Of a stretch of DNA of 64,000 nt, positions 25,736-33,964 are shown piece after piece. The notes beneath the pieces were generated by a model. It saw only the letters and a list, made by a program, of their open reading frames with translations. It had not been told where the DNA came from and searched no databases. The stretch spans positions 1 to 64,000 of the forward strand of contig NZ_FQYY01000009.1 in NCBI RefSeq assembly GCF_900141885.1, in the 5' to 3' direction. Origin of the DNA: Mesonia phycicola. Lineage in GTDB: Bacteria; Bacteroidota; Bacteroidia; Flavobacteriales; Flavobacteriaceae. The translations under genes were made by a program, and so were the position numbers. How positions within the stretch are numbered: position 1 is the stretch's first letter; each line of letters starts with the position of its first letter.

Positions 25736-26803
25736 ATGGTTAAAACAGATATATTAATTATAGGAGCTGGGCCAACTGGTCTATTTACTGTTTTTGAAGC
25801 AGGATTACTAAAATTAAAATGTCACTTGATAGATGCTTTACCACAACCGGGAGGGCAATGTTCAGAGTTATATCCTAAAAAACCAATTTACGATATTCCT
25901 GGTTTTCCAGAAGTATTAGCGGGTGATTTGGTAGACAACTTAATGGAACAAATAAAATCTTTTGAACCAGGATTTACCTTAGGAGAAAGAGCAGAAACTA
26001 TAGACAAACAAGAAGATGGTAGTTTTATAGTAACCACAAATAAAGGTACACAGCACCACGCTAAAGTTGTTGCTATTGCTGGTGGTTTGGGTAGTTTTGA
26101 GCCTAGAAAACCACCTATTCCTAATATTGCTAATTTTGAAGATAAAGGTGTGGCTTATATGGTGAAAGATCCAGAGGTCTACAGAAATAAAAAAGTAGTG
26201 ATAGCTGGTGGTGGAGACTCTGCATTAGATTGGAGCATATTTTTAGCAGATGTAGCTTCAGAAGTAACTTTGGTGCATAGAAGAAATGAATTTAGAGGTG
26301 CCCTAGATTCTGTAGATAGAGTAAAAGAATTGAAAGATTTAGGAAAAATAAATTTAATTACTCCTGCAGAAATTAGCGAAGTTAGAGGCAATGATAATGG
26401 TGATTTAGAAGCGGTTCTTATAAGAAAAAATAATGAAGCTTCAGAAGAAATACTTTTAGAAGTAGATCATTTTATTCCATTATTTGGTCTTTCTCCAAAA
26501 CTAGGTCCAATTGCTAATTGGGGGTTAGAAATAGAGAAAAACGCCATTAAAGTAGATAATACATTAGATTACCAAACTAATATTCCAGGTGTTTATGCCA
26601 TTGGTGACGTAAATACTTATCCGGGTAAATTAAAACTTATTCTTTGTGGTTTTCATGAAGCAACACTAATGTGTCAAAGTGCTTTTCAGAGAATTTTTCC
26701 AGATAAAAAATATGTAATGAAATATACTACCGTTGGAGGGGTAACTGGTTTTGATGGTACAAAAAAAGAAGCTCCAAAAGCAGTTGTAAAAGCAATAGAT
26801 TAA
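25736..26803 (+). CDS. Ferredoxin-NADP reductase, thioredoxin-reductase type
   Basis: A 355-residue FAD protein. The N-terminal FAD motif GAGPTG lies at 10-15, the NADPH motif GGGDSALDW near residue 160, and the C-terminal FAD motif GVYAIGDV near 284. The redox CxxC of thioredoxin reductase is absent between the domains, which fits the FNR2 group. It is 44 bp upstream of a 2Fe-2S ferredoxin gene that is its likely partner. Confidence 0.9.
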   Translation: MVKTDILIIGAGPTGLFTVFEAGLLKLKCHLIDALPQPGGQCSELYPKKPIYDIPGFPEVLAGDLVDNLMEQIKSFEPGFTLGERAETIDKQEDGSFIVTTNKGTQHHAKVVAIAGGLGSFEPRKPPIPNIANFEDKGVAYMVKDPEVYRNKKVVIAGGGDSALDWSIFLADVASEVTLVHRRNEFRGALDSVDRVKELKDLGKINLITPAEISEVRGNDNGDLEAVLIRKNNEASEEILLEVDHFIPLFGLSPKLGPIANWGLEIEKNAIKVDNTLDYQTNIPGVYAIGDVNTYPGKLKLILCGFHEATLMCQSAFQRIFPDKKYVMKYTTVGGVTGFDGTKKEAPKAVVKAID

Positions 26804-26847
26804 AATAGATTAGTAGAGTTAAAATAGTTAACTCTCACTTTTTAACT

Positions 26848-27180
26848 ATGGAAGAAGACGTAAAGATTACAATTATAGATAGAGAAGGGGTAGCTCATGA
26901 AGTAGATGCTCCTACAGACATGAATATGAATTTAATGGAGATTGTAAGATCTTATGAGCTGGCTCCAGAAGGTACTGTTGGTATTTGTGGCGGTATGGCA
27001 ATGTGCGCCTCTTGCCAGTGTTACGTGTTAAGTGACACTCCATTAACAGAAATGCAAGATGACGAAGAAGCTATGTTAGCTGAAGCCTTTCATGTAGAAG
27101 ATAATAGTAGGTTAGGTTGCCAAATACCAATTACTAAAGATTTAGAAGGACTTAAAGTGCAACTAGCTCCAGAAGAGTAG
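26848..27180 (+). CDS. 2Fe-2S ferredoxin, adrenodoxin type
   Basis: A 110-residue ferredoxin with cluster ligands Cys47, Cys53, Cys56 and Cys91 (spacing x5, x2, x34), plus an extra Cys58. The adrenodoxin-type spacing and acidic C-terminal half fit electron transfer for Fe-S assembly or oxygenases. Ends the block that starts with mrp; followed by a strong terminator. Confidence 0.92.
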   Translation: MEEDVKITIIDREGVAHEVDAPTDMNMNLMEIVRSYELAPEGTVGICGGMAMCASCQCYVLSDTPLTEMQDDEEAMLAEAFHVEDNSRLGCQIPITKDLEGLKVQLAPEE

Positions 27181-27202
27181 GCCATATTTAAGTTTTAATT
27201 AT

Positions 27203-27237
27203 AAAAAAAGCCTTATCTGTTTGATAAGGCTTTTTTG
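27203..27237. terminator. Bidirectional terminator
   Basis: AAAGCCTTATC / GATAAGGCTTT with a TGTTT loop and A/T runs on both sides, between the convergent ferredoxin and outer-membrane protein genes. Confidence 0.88.
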
Positions 27238-27256
27238 TGACTTAATATTTTCTGTG

Positions 27257-28303
27257 TTAGAAAGAATATTGTGTGCCTAAATTAAGCGTATATTTTTGCT
27301 TTAACTGAATACCATTTGGTTCTTGGTAAGCAGGTAAAACCATTTCTGCTCCAAATCTTAATCCTTTTAAAGTGTTTTTAGTGAAATAGTAGTTTGCGCC
27401 AAGGGCATAATTTAGTTGTAAGCCTCCAAAATTATCTGGATTAGCAGTGGTAACCATAGTTCTATTTAGATCTGGGTTACTTCCATCAATTTCTTCTGCA
27501 AATTTAGCTTCTGCTCTTACAGAAAAACTAAAGAAATCTGTAGCATCCATAGCTAACCAAGAGGTGGCTAAATACTGATTGCCTAATCTATAATTATTAT
27601 CATTTTCATTTAAAAAGAATTTAGTATTTGCTTGAGCACCCCCAGAAAGTTTTTCTGCTTGCCACAAATATGTCATTCCTATTTTAGTAGAAAATGAACC
27701 AGAACCTATTTGCATAGGGTAAGGTAAAATAACATCATTGCCGTTAGACATTGGCGTAACATCTTCTTGCTCTATAGAGCCTGTAGGTAAACCAAAACCT
27801 ATTTCTCCGTGTAATTCTTGTTGGTTTTTGTTCCATAATTGAAAAAGTGCTGCAACATACACATCTCCAAACCCGCTAGAACTTGTAGAAAAATCTGTAT
27901 CCATAGCCATACCCATATCATCTGTCATACGCATTTTTAAATCCATGTCATTGGTGGTGTAATTAGCCATTGCCATAAACGTTAATTTATCTGTAGGGGC
28001 GTACATCAATCCTAACATATGCATTCCCATTGTCATCGTTTGTGGGGCAATCATGTAATTTTGATATACAAAATCTTCACTTACATCTTTGTCTTGATAG
28101 CGTAAATCTTTCATTTGCATAGTCATATATCTATAAGAAACCATAAACTCTCCTTTATGGTGAGTGTGATCTCCCATAACTCCAATTGGAGCGTGACTAC
28201 TAGCACGGTTAGATACCCAAAGCTCTTCGGTTGTATGGTCTTCTTGAGCTGTTACTTGCTGTAAGCTTAGTAAAACTAAAGCAAGTTTTATTATATTCTT
28301 CAT
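27257..28303 (-). CDS. Met/His-rich outer-membrane beta-barrel protein
   Basis: A 348-residue secreted protein with a signal peptide (cleavage near QVTAQ, residue 20) and alternating hydrophobic strands ending in LNLGTQYSF, a typical barrel C-terminus. It resembles the MetA-pathway/transporter-like barrels of Bacteroidetes. The N-terminal 120 residues are remarkably rich in Met and His (MGDHTHHKGEF, YRYMTMQMKDL, TMTMGMHMLGLMY, TDDMGMAMD), a composition associated with copper or silver contact. It is the last gene of a three-gene unit with a CNGKC membrane protein and a DUF3050 protein. A metal-related role is inference. Confidence 0.75.
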   Translation of the reverse strand: MKNIIKLALVLLSLQQVTAQEDHTTEELWVSNRASSHAPIGVMGDHTHHKGEFMVSYRYMTMQMKDLRYQDKDVSEDFVYQNYMIAPQTMTMGMHMLGLMYAPTDKLTFMAMANYTTNDMDLKMRMTDDMGMAMDTDFSTSSSGFGDVYVAALFQLWNKNQQELHGEIGFGLPTGSIEQEDVTPMSNGNDVILPYPMQIGSGSFSTKIGMTYLWQAEKLSGGAQANTKFFLNENDNNYRLGNQYLATSWLAMDATDFFSFSVRAEAKFAEEIDGSNPDLNRTMVTTANPDNFGGLQLNYALGANYYFTKNTLKGLRFGAEMVLPAYQEPNGIQLKQKYTLNLGTQYSF

Positions 28304-28373
28304 ATTTAAAATTTATTGTTTGTGTAATTTTTTAGCTGCGGAAGTCTCTTCAGCAATAATGTGTGATATTTAC

Positions 28374-28751
28374 TTATGAAGCTTTAGGTGGATGAAAAGG
28401 AATATTTTTTTTCAGAAATGAATAGTTGTTGAGGTAATTATAAAAACTTCTAGTTTTGGTTATAGATATTATAGGGTTTTTTATAGCTGTAATTTCAATA
28501 AAACCAATAGGGTAATTCTCTAACTGAATTTGTTGGGTAGTATTTGTTTTTTTAGAATCGCTTTTGTTGCTTTTTAATTGTTTTATTAAATAACATTTAC
28601 CGTTGCAATTTAAAGAAGGCTTGTCTTTATTTACACAAAGTGTTTCTACAATATAATTGTAATTAAAACAGTACTCCAAAATAGGTTCTACTGGCTTTAG
28701 CATGGCAATTAAATACAACGCCGTAAATGTTATGGAAGTAAATTTAGGCAA
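28374..28751 (-). CDS. Small CNGKC-motif protein, uncharacterised flavobacterial type
   Basis: A 125-residue protein with an N-terminal hydrophobic helix (about 5-25), then EYCFNYNYIVETLC and the motif NCNGKCYLIKQL (Cys49, Cys53), a polar linker and a C-terminus ending IPFHPPKAS. Proteins with a CNGKCxLxKxL motif recur in flavobacteria; I know no experimental function. Four Cys (28, 39, 49, 53) could bind a metal or form disulfides outside the membrane. Its start overlaps the end of the DUF3050 gene by 8 bp, implying translational coupling. Confidence 0.75.
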   Translation of the reverse strand: MPKFTSITFTALYLIAMLKPVEPILEYCFNYNYIVETLCVNKDKPSLNCNGKCYLIKQLKSNKSDSKKTNTTQQIQLENYPIGFIEITAIKNPIISITKTRSFYNYLNNYSFLKKNIPFHPPKAS

Positions 28752-29526
28752 CTACTTTAGCTTCTTTTATTTCTTTTTCTATGCCATCCCACAAAATAAT
28801 TCTTTTTTCTAGAGATTGTTTAGAGACTTCTTCTACTTCTTTCCATTTGTCTTGGTTGTTACCACATAACTCTTCAATCATTTGTAAAGCCATTGGTCCG
28901 TGCTCATCTTCATCTAATTCAATATGTCTATCAAAGTAATATTTAAATAGAGTAAGATTTTCTTCAGGAAATTGCTGCTGAATTTTTTCTATGATAGAAT
29001 TGAACATAGCAGGTATTAAATTTTCTCTACCAAAAGTAAACGCTGCTGCTATTTTATGAGGTTGATTAGAATAAACCACTTCAAAAGTAAATTTTAAAAA
29101 CTTTTTTACACTAATTGGTAAGTTAGATGAAGCAATAATAAGGTAAATGTCTGTACCGTGTTTTATTTGCTCCATAAATTTAGAAATAGACGTTAGGCTA
29201 GCTCCACTTTTTTGCATAGCATCTAAGTACATTTCATAATGGCTTTGTCTTTTACCTTCAAGGTTTATATCTGTTTCTTCTGCCAATACAATCTCGTTAA
29301 TCAAGTAACGTACTTCTGGATTACCAACAGGATACCAAGGGAAACTTGTATTGGTTAATTTACTTTGTAATGCTTTTAATAGAGACATAAAATCCCACAC
29401 AGCAAAAACATGATGCTCCATAAAAATTTGTAAATCTTTAGGGGTCTGTATTAAATCATATAAAGTGTGATTTAATAATTGATTACGTAAATCTTCTGTA
29501 GCGTGTTCTATGTGGTCTATGTTCAT
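28744..29526 (-). CDS. DUF3050 protein, heme-oxygenase-like fold predicted
   Basis: A 260-residue all-helical soluble protein matching the DUF3050 family in pattern: MEHHVFAVWDFMSLLKALQ (36-54), NEIVLAEETD (77-86), SHYEMYLDAM (95-104) and DRHIELDEDEHGPMA (199-213). Repeated Glu/His positions (E78, E83, E84, H96, E98, H201, E208, H209) are placed as in TenA/heme-oxygenase-like diiron proteins, so a metal-dependent oxygenase is possible but untested. It leads the operon with the CNGKC protein and the Met-rich barrel. A -7 box lies 16 bp upstream of the start. Confidence 0.8.
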   Translation of the reverse strand: MNIDHIEHATEDLRNQLLNHTLYDLIQTPKDLQIFMEHHVFAVWDFMSLLKALQSKLTNTSFPWYPVGNPEVRYLINEIVLAEETDINLEGKRQSHYEMYLDAMQKSGASLTSISKFMEQIKHGTDIYLIIASSNLPISVKKFLKFTFEVVYSNQPHKIAAAFTFGRENLIPAMFNSIIEKIQQQFPEENLTLFKYYFDRHIELDEDEHGPMALQMIEELCGNNQDKWKEVEEVSKQSLEKRIILWDGIEKEIKEAKVVA

Positions 29527-29541
29527 ATAAAAAATTTTCTA

Positions 29542-29549
29542 CAAAAATA
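29542..29549 (-). promoter_or_regulatory. Putative -7 promoter element (DUF3050 operon)
   Basis: The minus strand reads TATTTTTG, 16 bp before the start at 29526, giving a very short leader. Confidence 0.55.
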
Positions 29550-29712
29550 AGGTGCGATTATTGTTTATTAAAATAGTAGAGCAATTTAAATGATTTTTTT
29601 ATAGAAGAAATAAAGCTGAAAAAATTAAAAAATGATAATAACCTCCATACTTATCTTTTATTCACCTTTACAACTACAAAATTTACAAAGGAAGACTGGT
29701 GAAAAAAATACA

Positions 29713-29799
29713 ATGAAACTGAAAAAGAAATGCTGCCAGAAATATCTAAAAAAAGGCAATCGTTGTAAACGTTGCCCTTGTTATGATTTGCTTTCTTGA
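29713..29799 (+). CDS. 28-residue Cys-rich microprotein
   Basis: A short reading frame from ATG 29713 to TGA 29797-29799, translating to MKLKKKCCQKYLKKGNRC followed by KRCPCYDLLS. Five Cys fall in the order CC-x9-C-x2-C-x-C and 9 of 28 residues are Lys or Arg. Small flavobacterial proteins with a CCxKYxKKGxxCKxCP signature exist to my recollection, which is the main reason to call this a gene. The frame is open to an upstream ATG at 29632 (55 residues), but that extension looks non-coding. It may bind Zn or Fe-S, or touch nucleic acid. The rest of the 343-bp gap 29527-29869 is AT-rich and shows nothing else. Confidence 0.6.
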   Translation: MKLKKKCCQKYLKKGNRCKRCPCYDLLS

Positions 29800-29869
29800 T
29801 CTAACACGATAAAGCGCTTAGAAGTTTTTTTATAAAATACATCAACCTCTCACTCTACTTTTATTGTTA

Positions 29870-31045
29870 CTATTTAAAAGCAGCAATGCCTGTAATGTCC
29901 ATTCCGGTAATTAGCAAGTGAATATCGTGTGTACCTTCATAAGTAATTACACTTTCTAAATTCATCATATGTCTCATAATACTGTACTCACCTGTAATTC
30001 CCATTCCGCCTAAAATCTGCCTTGCTTCACGAGCAATTTTTATAGCCATATCTACATTATTTCTTTTAGCCATAGAAATTTGAGCAGTAGTAGCTTTGCC
30101 TTCATTTTTTAATTGCCCAAGACGCAGTGCTAATAATTGAGCTTTGGTGATTTCAGTGATCATTTCAGCTAATTTTTTCTGCTGAAGTTGATATCCTGCA
30201 ATAGGTTTATCAAACTGAATACGTTCTTTTGCGTAGCGTAATGCCGTATCGTAGCAATCCATAGCAGCGCCAATAGCTCCCCAAGCAATACCAAATCTAG
30301 CAGAGTCAAGACAACCAAGAGGTGCACCTAAACCGCTCTTGTTAGGTAATAGGTTTTCCTTCGGAATTTTCACATCGTTAAAAATCAATTCTCCGGTAGC
30401 AGAAGCACGAAGAGACCATTTGTTGTGTGTTTCTGGAGTAGTAAATCCTTCCATCCCACGTTCAACAATAAGTCCGTGTATTCTGCCTTCTTCATTTTTT
30501 GCCCAAACTACAGCAATGTCTGCGAAAGGAGCGTTAGAAATCCACATTTTTGCACCATTTAATAAATAATGGTCTCCTTTATCTTTAAAATTGGTAAGCA
30601 TTCCGCCAGGGTTAGAGCCATAATCTGGTTCTGTTAAACCAAAGCACCCCATAAATTCTCCACTAGCTAATTTAGGTAGGTATTTTTTGCGTTGCTCTTC
30701 GCTACCATATTTCCAGATGGGATACATTACTAAAGAAGATTGAACTGAAGCTGTAGAGCGCACGCCGCTATCTCCTCTTTCAATTTCTTGCATGATTAAT
30801 CCGTAAGAGATTTGATCTAGTCCCGCTCCGCCATATTCTTCAGGGATGTAAGGTCCAAAAGCGCCAATTTCTGCTAAACCTTTTACAATAGATTTAGGAA
30901 ATTCTGCTTTTTGAGCAGCATCTTCAATAATAGGAGAAACTTCCCGTTTTACCCAATCGCGAGCAGCATCACGAACCATTTTATGTTCGTCAGATAATAA
31001 ATCGTCTATATTATAATAATCTGGAGCTTGGAATAAATCTGCCAT
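29870..31045 (-). CDS. Acyl-CoA dehydrogenase, glutaryl-CoA dehydrogenase-like
   Basis: A 391-residue FAD enzyme. Motifs are CFGLTEPDYGSNPGGM (FAD/substrate loop, about residues 133-150), KMWISNAP, RIQFDKPIAGYQLQQKKLA and the catalytic Glu in VITYEGTHDIHLLI near residue 370. RSTASVQSSLVMYPI near residue 95 is characteristic of glutaryl-CoA dehydrogenases, which turn glutaryl-CoA into crotonyl-CoA in lysine and tryptophan breakdown. Its link with the saccharopine dehydrogenase at 1445 is functional, not positional. The gene stands alone. Confidence 0.88.
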   Translation of the reverse strand: MADLFQAPDYYNIDDLLSDEHKMVRDAARDWVKREVSPIIEDAAQKAEFPKSIVKGLAEIGAFGPYIPEEYGGAGLDQISYGLIMQEIERGDSGVRSTASVQSSLVMYPIWKYGSEEQRKKYLPKLASGEFMGCFGLTEPDYGSNPGGMLTNFKDKGDHYLLNGAKMWISNAPFADIAVVWAKNEEGRIHGLIVERGMEGFTTPETHNKWSLRASATGELIFNDVKIPKENLLPNKSGLGAPLGCLDSARFGIAWGAIGAAMDCYDTALRYAKERIQFDKPIAGYQLQQKKLAEMITEITKAQLLALRLGQLKNEGKATTAQISMAKRNNVDMAIKIAREARQILGGMGITGEYSIMRHMMNLESVITYEGTHDIHLLITGMDITGIAAFK

Positions 31046-31120
31046 ACGCTATTTTTGAAATTCTTAAAGTTTTATGGCTAAATTTAAGAAAAGCTTAAAA
31101 AGATAACAATTTTAAGGTTG

Positions 31121-31279
31121 TTATTTTTTATTTTCTCTTCTATAAACTGTCCATGCAGACACAGACGCTCCTATAAATAAAGGTATAAATAGCTTCAAAT
31201 TAAAAAGAAAATACGCAAGTAAGGCAATAACTTGCCCTACTAACACTTGTATTAAGAAATTTTTTAAATGTTTGTTCAT
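31121..31279 (-). CDS. 52-residue small membrane protein
   Basis: A minus-strand frame starting at ATG 31279 and ending with TAA at 31121-31123. It begins MNKHLKNFLIQVLVGQV, has two hydrophobic segments separated by a short turn (about 8-24 and 27-43) and ends in the basic tail YRRENKK. Positive residues at both ends and the continuous hydrophobic design argue for a real gene. It lies between the CPBP-type gene and the acyl-CoA dehydrogenase gene, filling part of the gap 31046-31389. No family recognised. Confidence 0.6.
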   Translation of the reverse strand: MNKHLKNFLIQVLVGQVIALLAYFLFNLKLFIPLFIGASVSAWTVYRRENKK

Positions 31280-31389
31280 TATTAATTAAAAATGTCGATT
31301 AAACCAAAAAATCATATGCAGTTGTAATAAAAACGGTTACTTCGGCTAAATTAAAAAAGTGTATTTAGGGAGCAGTTTTATTACAGTTA

Positions 31390-32325
31390 TTACTTCTCCT
31401 CTTTTTTAAAAAATTTCTTTTTTTCAAATATACCAATGTCTCTCATGATGGAAAAGTATAAAGAATCTGTAATTTCTATATTTGATGTGATTTTGATATC
31501 ATACTTAGTATTTTCTTTTGTAGGAATATGATTTGTTAGAGAATCTTGGTTATTAACTAGAGTTTTTGTGGCTTCATAAGGAAATACATTTTCCATATTA
31601 TAACCATTTTTTAGATATTGTAATTGTGAAAGGTCTTTGCTGAAAAAACTTCGTTCTCTCCAGATTACCTCCGTATTGTTTTTTGGATATTTTTTTGTTT
31701 GTAATGTACTGTTGCTAAAAGGAAGTTCTTTAATAAAAAGAAGAACCAATGCATTTAAAAATATGTGAATAAGTATACTTTTTAATAAAGAGTAATTGAT
31801 TACTACCCAACAAAAAAATAAGGCTATAGCTAAATAGTAACTTGAGCTAACAGCAAATGGTATAAAAGAGATACCTAGACTTGGAGTATGTGCAATACTG
31901 AATAAGATGCTGCTTAATATAATTCTAGAAGGAAGGAGTTTAGTGCTTTTAAAATATTTAATATCGTTTGCAAAAAAAATATATATACCTAGTAAAATAA
32001 ATAAACCCTTCATAATTAGAGAATAAGTTATTTTTAAATAAAATATTTCAATACAATAAATAATAAAAAATAGAATTTTTATTTTTCTATTTGTAATCAA
32101 AAAACCTCTGTTTGTAATTTCTTCAATGATTGGCAATATGATAATCCCAAGGGCTAAATAAAGCCATAGCTCTAAATCTGAACTAATAAAAGATGAGTTT
32201 TGTCGTTGATAGAAATATTCATCAGTAATTCCAGGGACGAAAATATTTAGTGAAAAATATAGGCAGAATAAAAATCCTGCTAATATCAATAACCAATTTT
32301 GTTTTTTTGTAAATATAGTTTTCAA
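31390..32325 (-). CDS. CPBP-family intramembrane protease-like protein
   Basis: A 311-residue polytopic membrane protein with the three CPBP/Abi motifs: EEITNRG (Glu68, Glu69, Arg73), FSIAHTPSLG (His near 146) and LIHIFLNAL (His near 188). About seven hydrophobic helices precede a soluble, charged C-terminal region of about 110 residues that is unusual for the family. The start is TTG at 32325, inside an overlapping lipoprotein-like frame. Members process prenylated or other membrane peptides and often protect against bacteriocins; the substrate here is unknown. Confidence 0.75.
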   Translation of the reverse strand: MKTIFTKKQNWLLILAGFLFCLYFSLNIFVPGITDEYFYQRQNSSFISSDLELWLYLALGIIILPIIEEITNRGFLITNRKIKILFFIIYCIEIFYLKITYSLIMKGLFILLGIYIFFANDIKYFKSTKLLPSRIILSSILFSIAHTPSLGISFIPFAVSSSYYLAIALFFCWVVINYSLLKSILIHIFLNALVLLFIKELPFSNSTLQTKKYPKNNTEVIWRERSFFSKDLSQLQYLKNGYNMENVFPYEATKTLVNNQDSLTNHIPTKENTKYDIKITSNIEITDSLYFSIMRDIGIFEKKKFFKKEEK

Positions 32326-32461
32326 ATTTATTTTTTGTTGTTAATTCAATTTCATAATTATCATTGATATTTGTTTCTAGATTATTTTTAGAACAGCTAG
32401 AAAATATAAGTGCTAACAATAAAATATAGAGTATTTTTTTTATTCGTGAAATGAGGTGCAA
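32222..32461 (-). CDS. Short lipoprotein-like frame overlapping the CPBP gene
   Basis: A 79-residue frame starting MHLISRIKKIL with a textbook lipoprotein signal (ALIFSSC, Cys23) and a polar stretch NNLETNINDNYEIELTTK. From about residue 45 on it overlaps the start of the CPBP gene by 104 bp in another frame, and that part (RIFILPIFF...) looks like a shadow. It may be a genuine short lipoprotein with an overlapping tail, or the surviving 5' end of a lipoprotein gene interrupted by the CPBP gene. Low confidence. Confidence 0.35.
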   Translation of the reverse strand: MHLISRIKKILYILLLALIFSSCSKNNLETNINDNYEIELTTKNKFENYIYKKTKLVIDISRIFILPIFFTKYFRPWNY

Positions 32462-32685
32462 TTATAAAAAAAAACAACAATTAGGTATGATTAATTTGTT
32501 AAAATTTTAATATCTAATTTCTACAAATAACGCCGCGGTTTATTAAATTTTAAAATGAAAATTGTAATAAAATAAAAAATAACTGTATTGAGATGTATTT
32601 TTCAAATCTGCCATATAGTTTTATTAAAAAATCAACTTCATGTAAATCCCTAAAATAAGCTTACCTTTACAGCTTATTAAAGTAT

Positions 32686-33933
32686 ATGACATTTAAAGAA
32701 TTGGGCATTATTGAGCCTATCCTAAAAGCGTTAACCGAAAAAGGCTATACGCAACCAACACCTATTCAAGAACAAGCTATCCCTGTTTTATTAAAAGGAA
32801 AAGATTTGTTAGGTTCTGCGCAAACTGGTACCGGTAAAACCGCAGCATTCACTATTCCTATTTTGCAGCATTTAGCGGAAGGCGCTCCGCCAAAAAATAA
32901 AAGAAGAATAAAAGTACTTATTATTACGCCGACAAGAGAGTTAGCGATACAAATAGATGATAATGTAAAAGCGTATTCTAAATACACAGATATTAGAAAT
33001 ACAGTAATTTTTGGAGGAGTAAAACAACATACGCAAGTTAAAATTTTACAACGAGGTGTAGATGTGCTTACTGCTACTCCAGGAAGATTGTTAGATTTAA
33101 TTAATCAGGGTTTTATATCTCTAAAAGATGTAGAGCATTTTGTGCTAGATGAGGCAGACCAAATGTTAGATATGGGGTTTGTGCACGATATTAAAAAAAT
33201 CTTGAAGAAATTACCTCAGCAACGTCAGTCTTTGTTTTTCTCGGCAACTATGCCAAAATCTATCATTAGTCTTTCTAAAGAAATTTTAGGAGATTTTGAA
33301 AGGGTAAGCATTGATCCAGAGCAAACTACTGCCGAGCGTGTAGATCAGGCAGTGTATTTTGTTCCTAAAAAGAATAAAACGAGTTTGTTGGTTCATTTAT
33401 TAAAAACAGAACCTTTTGAAACAGTTATTGTTTTTTCTAGAACTAAACACGGAGCTAATAAAATTGTAAAGAAATTAAGTCAAGCAGGTATACAATCTGC
33501 TGCTATACACGGTAATAAATCTCAAAATCAGCGCCAAAAAGCGTTAAGTGCTTTTAAAGAAGGTAAATTGAGTATTTTGGTAGCTACAGATATTGCAGCT
33601 CGTGGTATAGATGTTTCTCAACTTTCTTTAGTAGTTCAGTTTGATTTGCCTAACGTAGCAGAAACCTATGTACATAGAATAGGAAGAACTGGTCGTGCTA
33701 AAGCTAGTGGTAATGCTATTGCTTTTTGTGATGCAGAAGAACGTTCTTACTTAAAGTCTATTGAAAAATTATTGCAGCAACGTTTACCTGTAATTAATGA
33801 TCATGATTTTAAAGAGGAAGCTGCTTCTTCTGGTAGTGATGAGTCTGAAAGTAAACCAAAAGCCCAAAATAGACCTCGTAATCATAATAATAGAAGAAAA
33901 ACTAACTCTTCTCGTAGAAATAAACCTAGTTAA
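32686..33933 (+). CDS. DEAD-box RNA helicase, RhlE-like
   Basis: A 415-residue ATP-dependent RNA helicase. Visible motifs: Q motif GYTQPTPIQEQAIP, Walker A AQTGTGKT (about 45-52), PTREL, VLDEADQML (DEAD at about 154-157), SAT, and in domain 2 VATDIAARGIDV and HRIGRTGRA. A basic, Asn/Arg-rich tail (NRPRNHNNRRKTNSSRRNK) should bind RNA. The gene ends in a hairpin that uses its own last codons as left arm and one copy of the trmN6 tail repeat as right arm. Likely role in ribosome assembly or mRNA decay, possibly at low temperature. Confidence 0.93.
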   Translation: MTFKELGIIEPILKALTEKGYTQPTPIQEQAIPVLLKGKDLLGSAQTGTGKTAAFTIPILQHLAEGAPPKNKRRIKVLIITPTRELAIQIDDNVKAYSKYTDIRNTVIFGGVKQHTQVKILQRGVDVLTATPGRLLDLINQGFISLKDVEHFVLDEADQMLDMGFVHDIKKILKKLPQQRQSLFFSATMPKSIISLSKEILGDFERVSIDPEQTTAERVDQAVYFVPKKNKTSLLVHLLKTEPFETVIVFSRTKHGANKIVKKLSQAGIQSAAIHGNKSQNQRQKALSAFKEGKLSILVATDIAARGIDVSQLSLVVQFDLPNVAETYVHRIGRTGRAKASGNAIAFCDAEERSYLKSIEKLLQQRLPVINDHDFKEEAASSGSDESESKPKAQNRPRNHNNRRKTNSSRRNKPS

Positions 33934-33963
33934 AGATTTAAATAAAACTCCTTAACTAGGTTT
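33922..33963 (+). terminator. Helicase-gene terminator hairpin overlapping the repeat
   Basis: AAACCTAGTTAA (33922-33933, the last codons of the helicase) pairs perfectly over 12 bp with TTAACTAGGTTT (33952-33963); the loop is 18 nt. The right arm lies within the 25-bp repeat at 33940-33964. Confidence 0.6.
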
Positions 33964-33964
33964 T
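33940..33964. repeat. 25-bp direct repeat, left copy (copy of the trmN6 3' end)
   Basis: Exact match to 34751-34775; core CTCCTTAACTAGGTTTT. The left copy is non-coding, the right copy encodes residues near the C-terminus of TrmN6. The two flank the lipoprotein gene 34099-34653, with 811 bp between repeat starts. Bases on either side do not match, so the repeat is precisely 25 bp. Confidence 0.85.
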
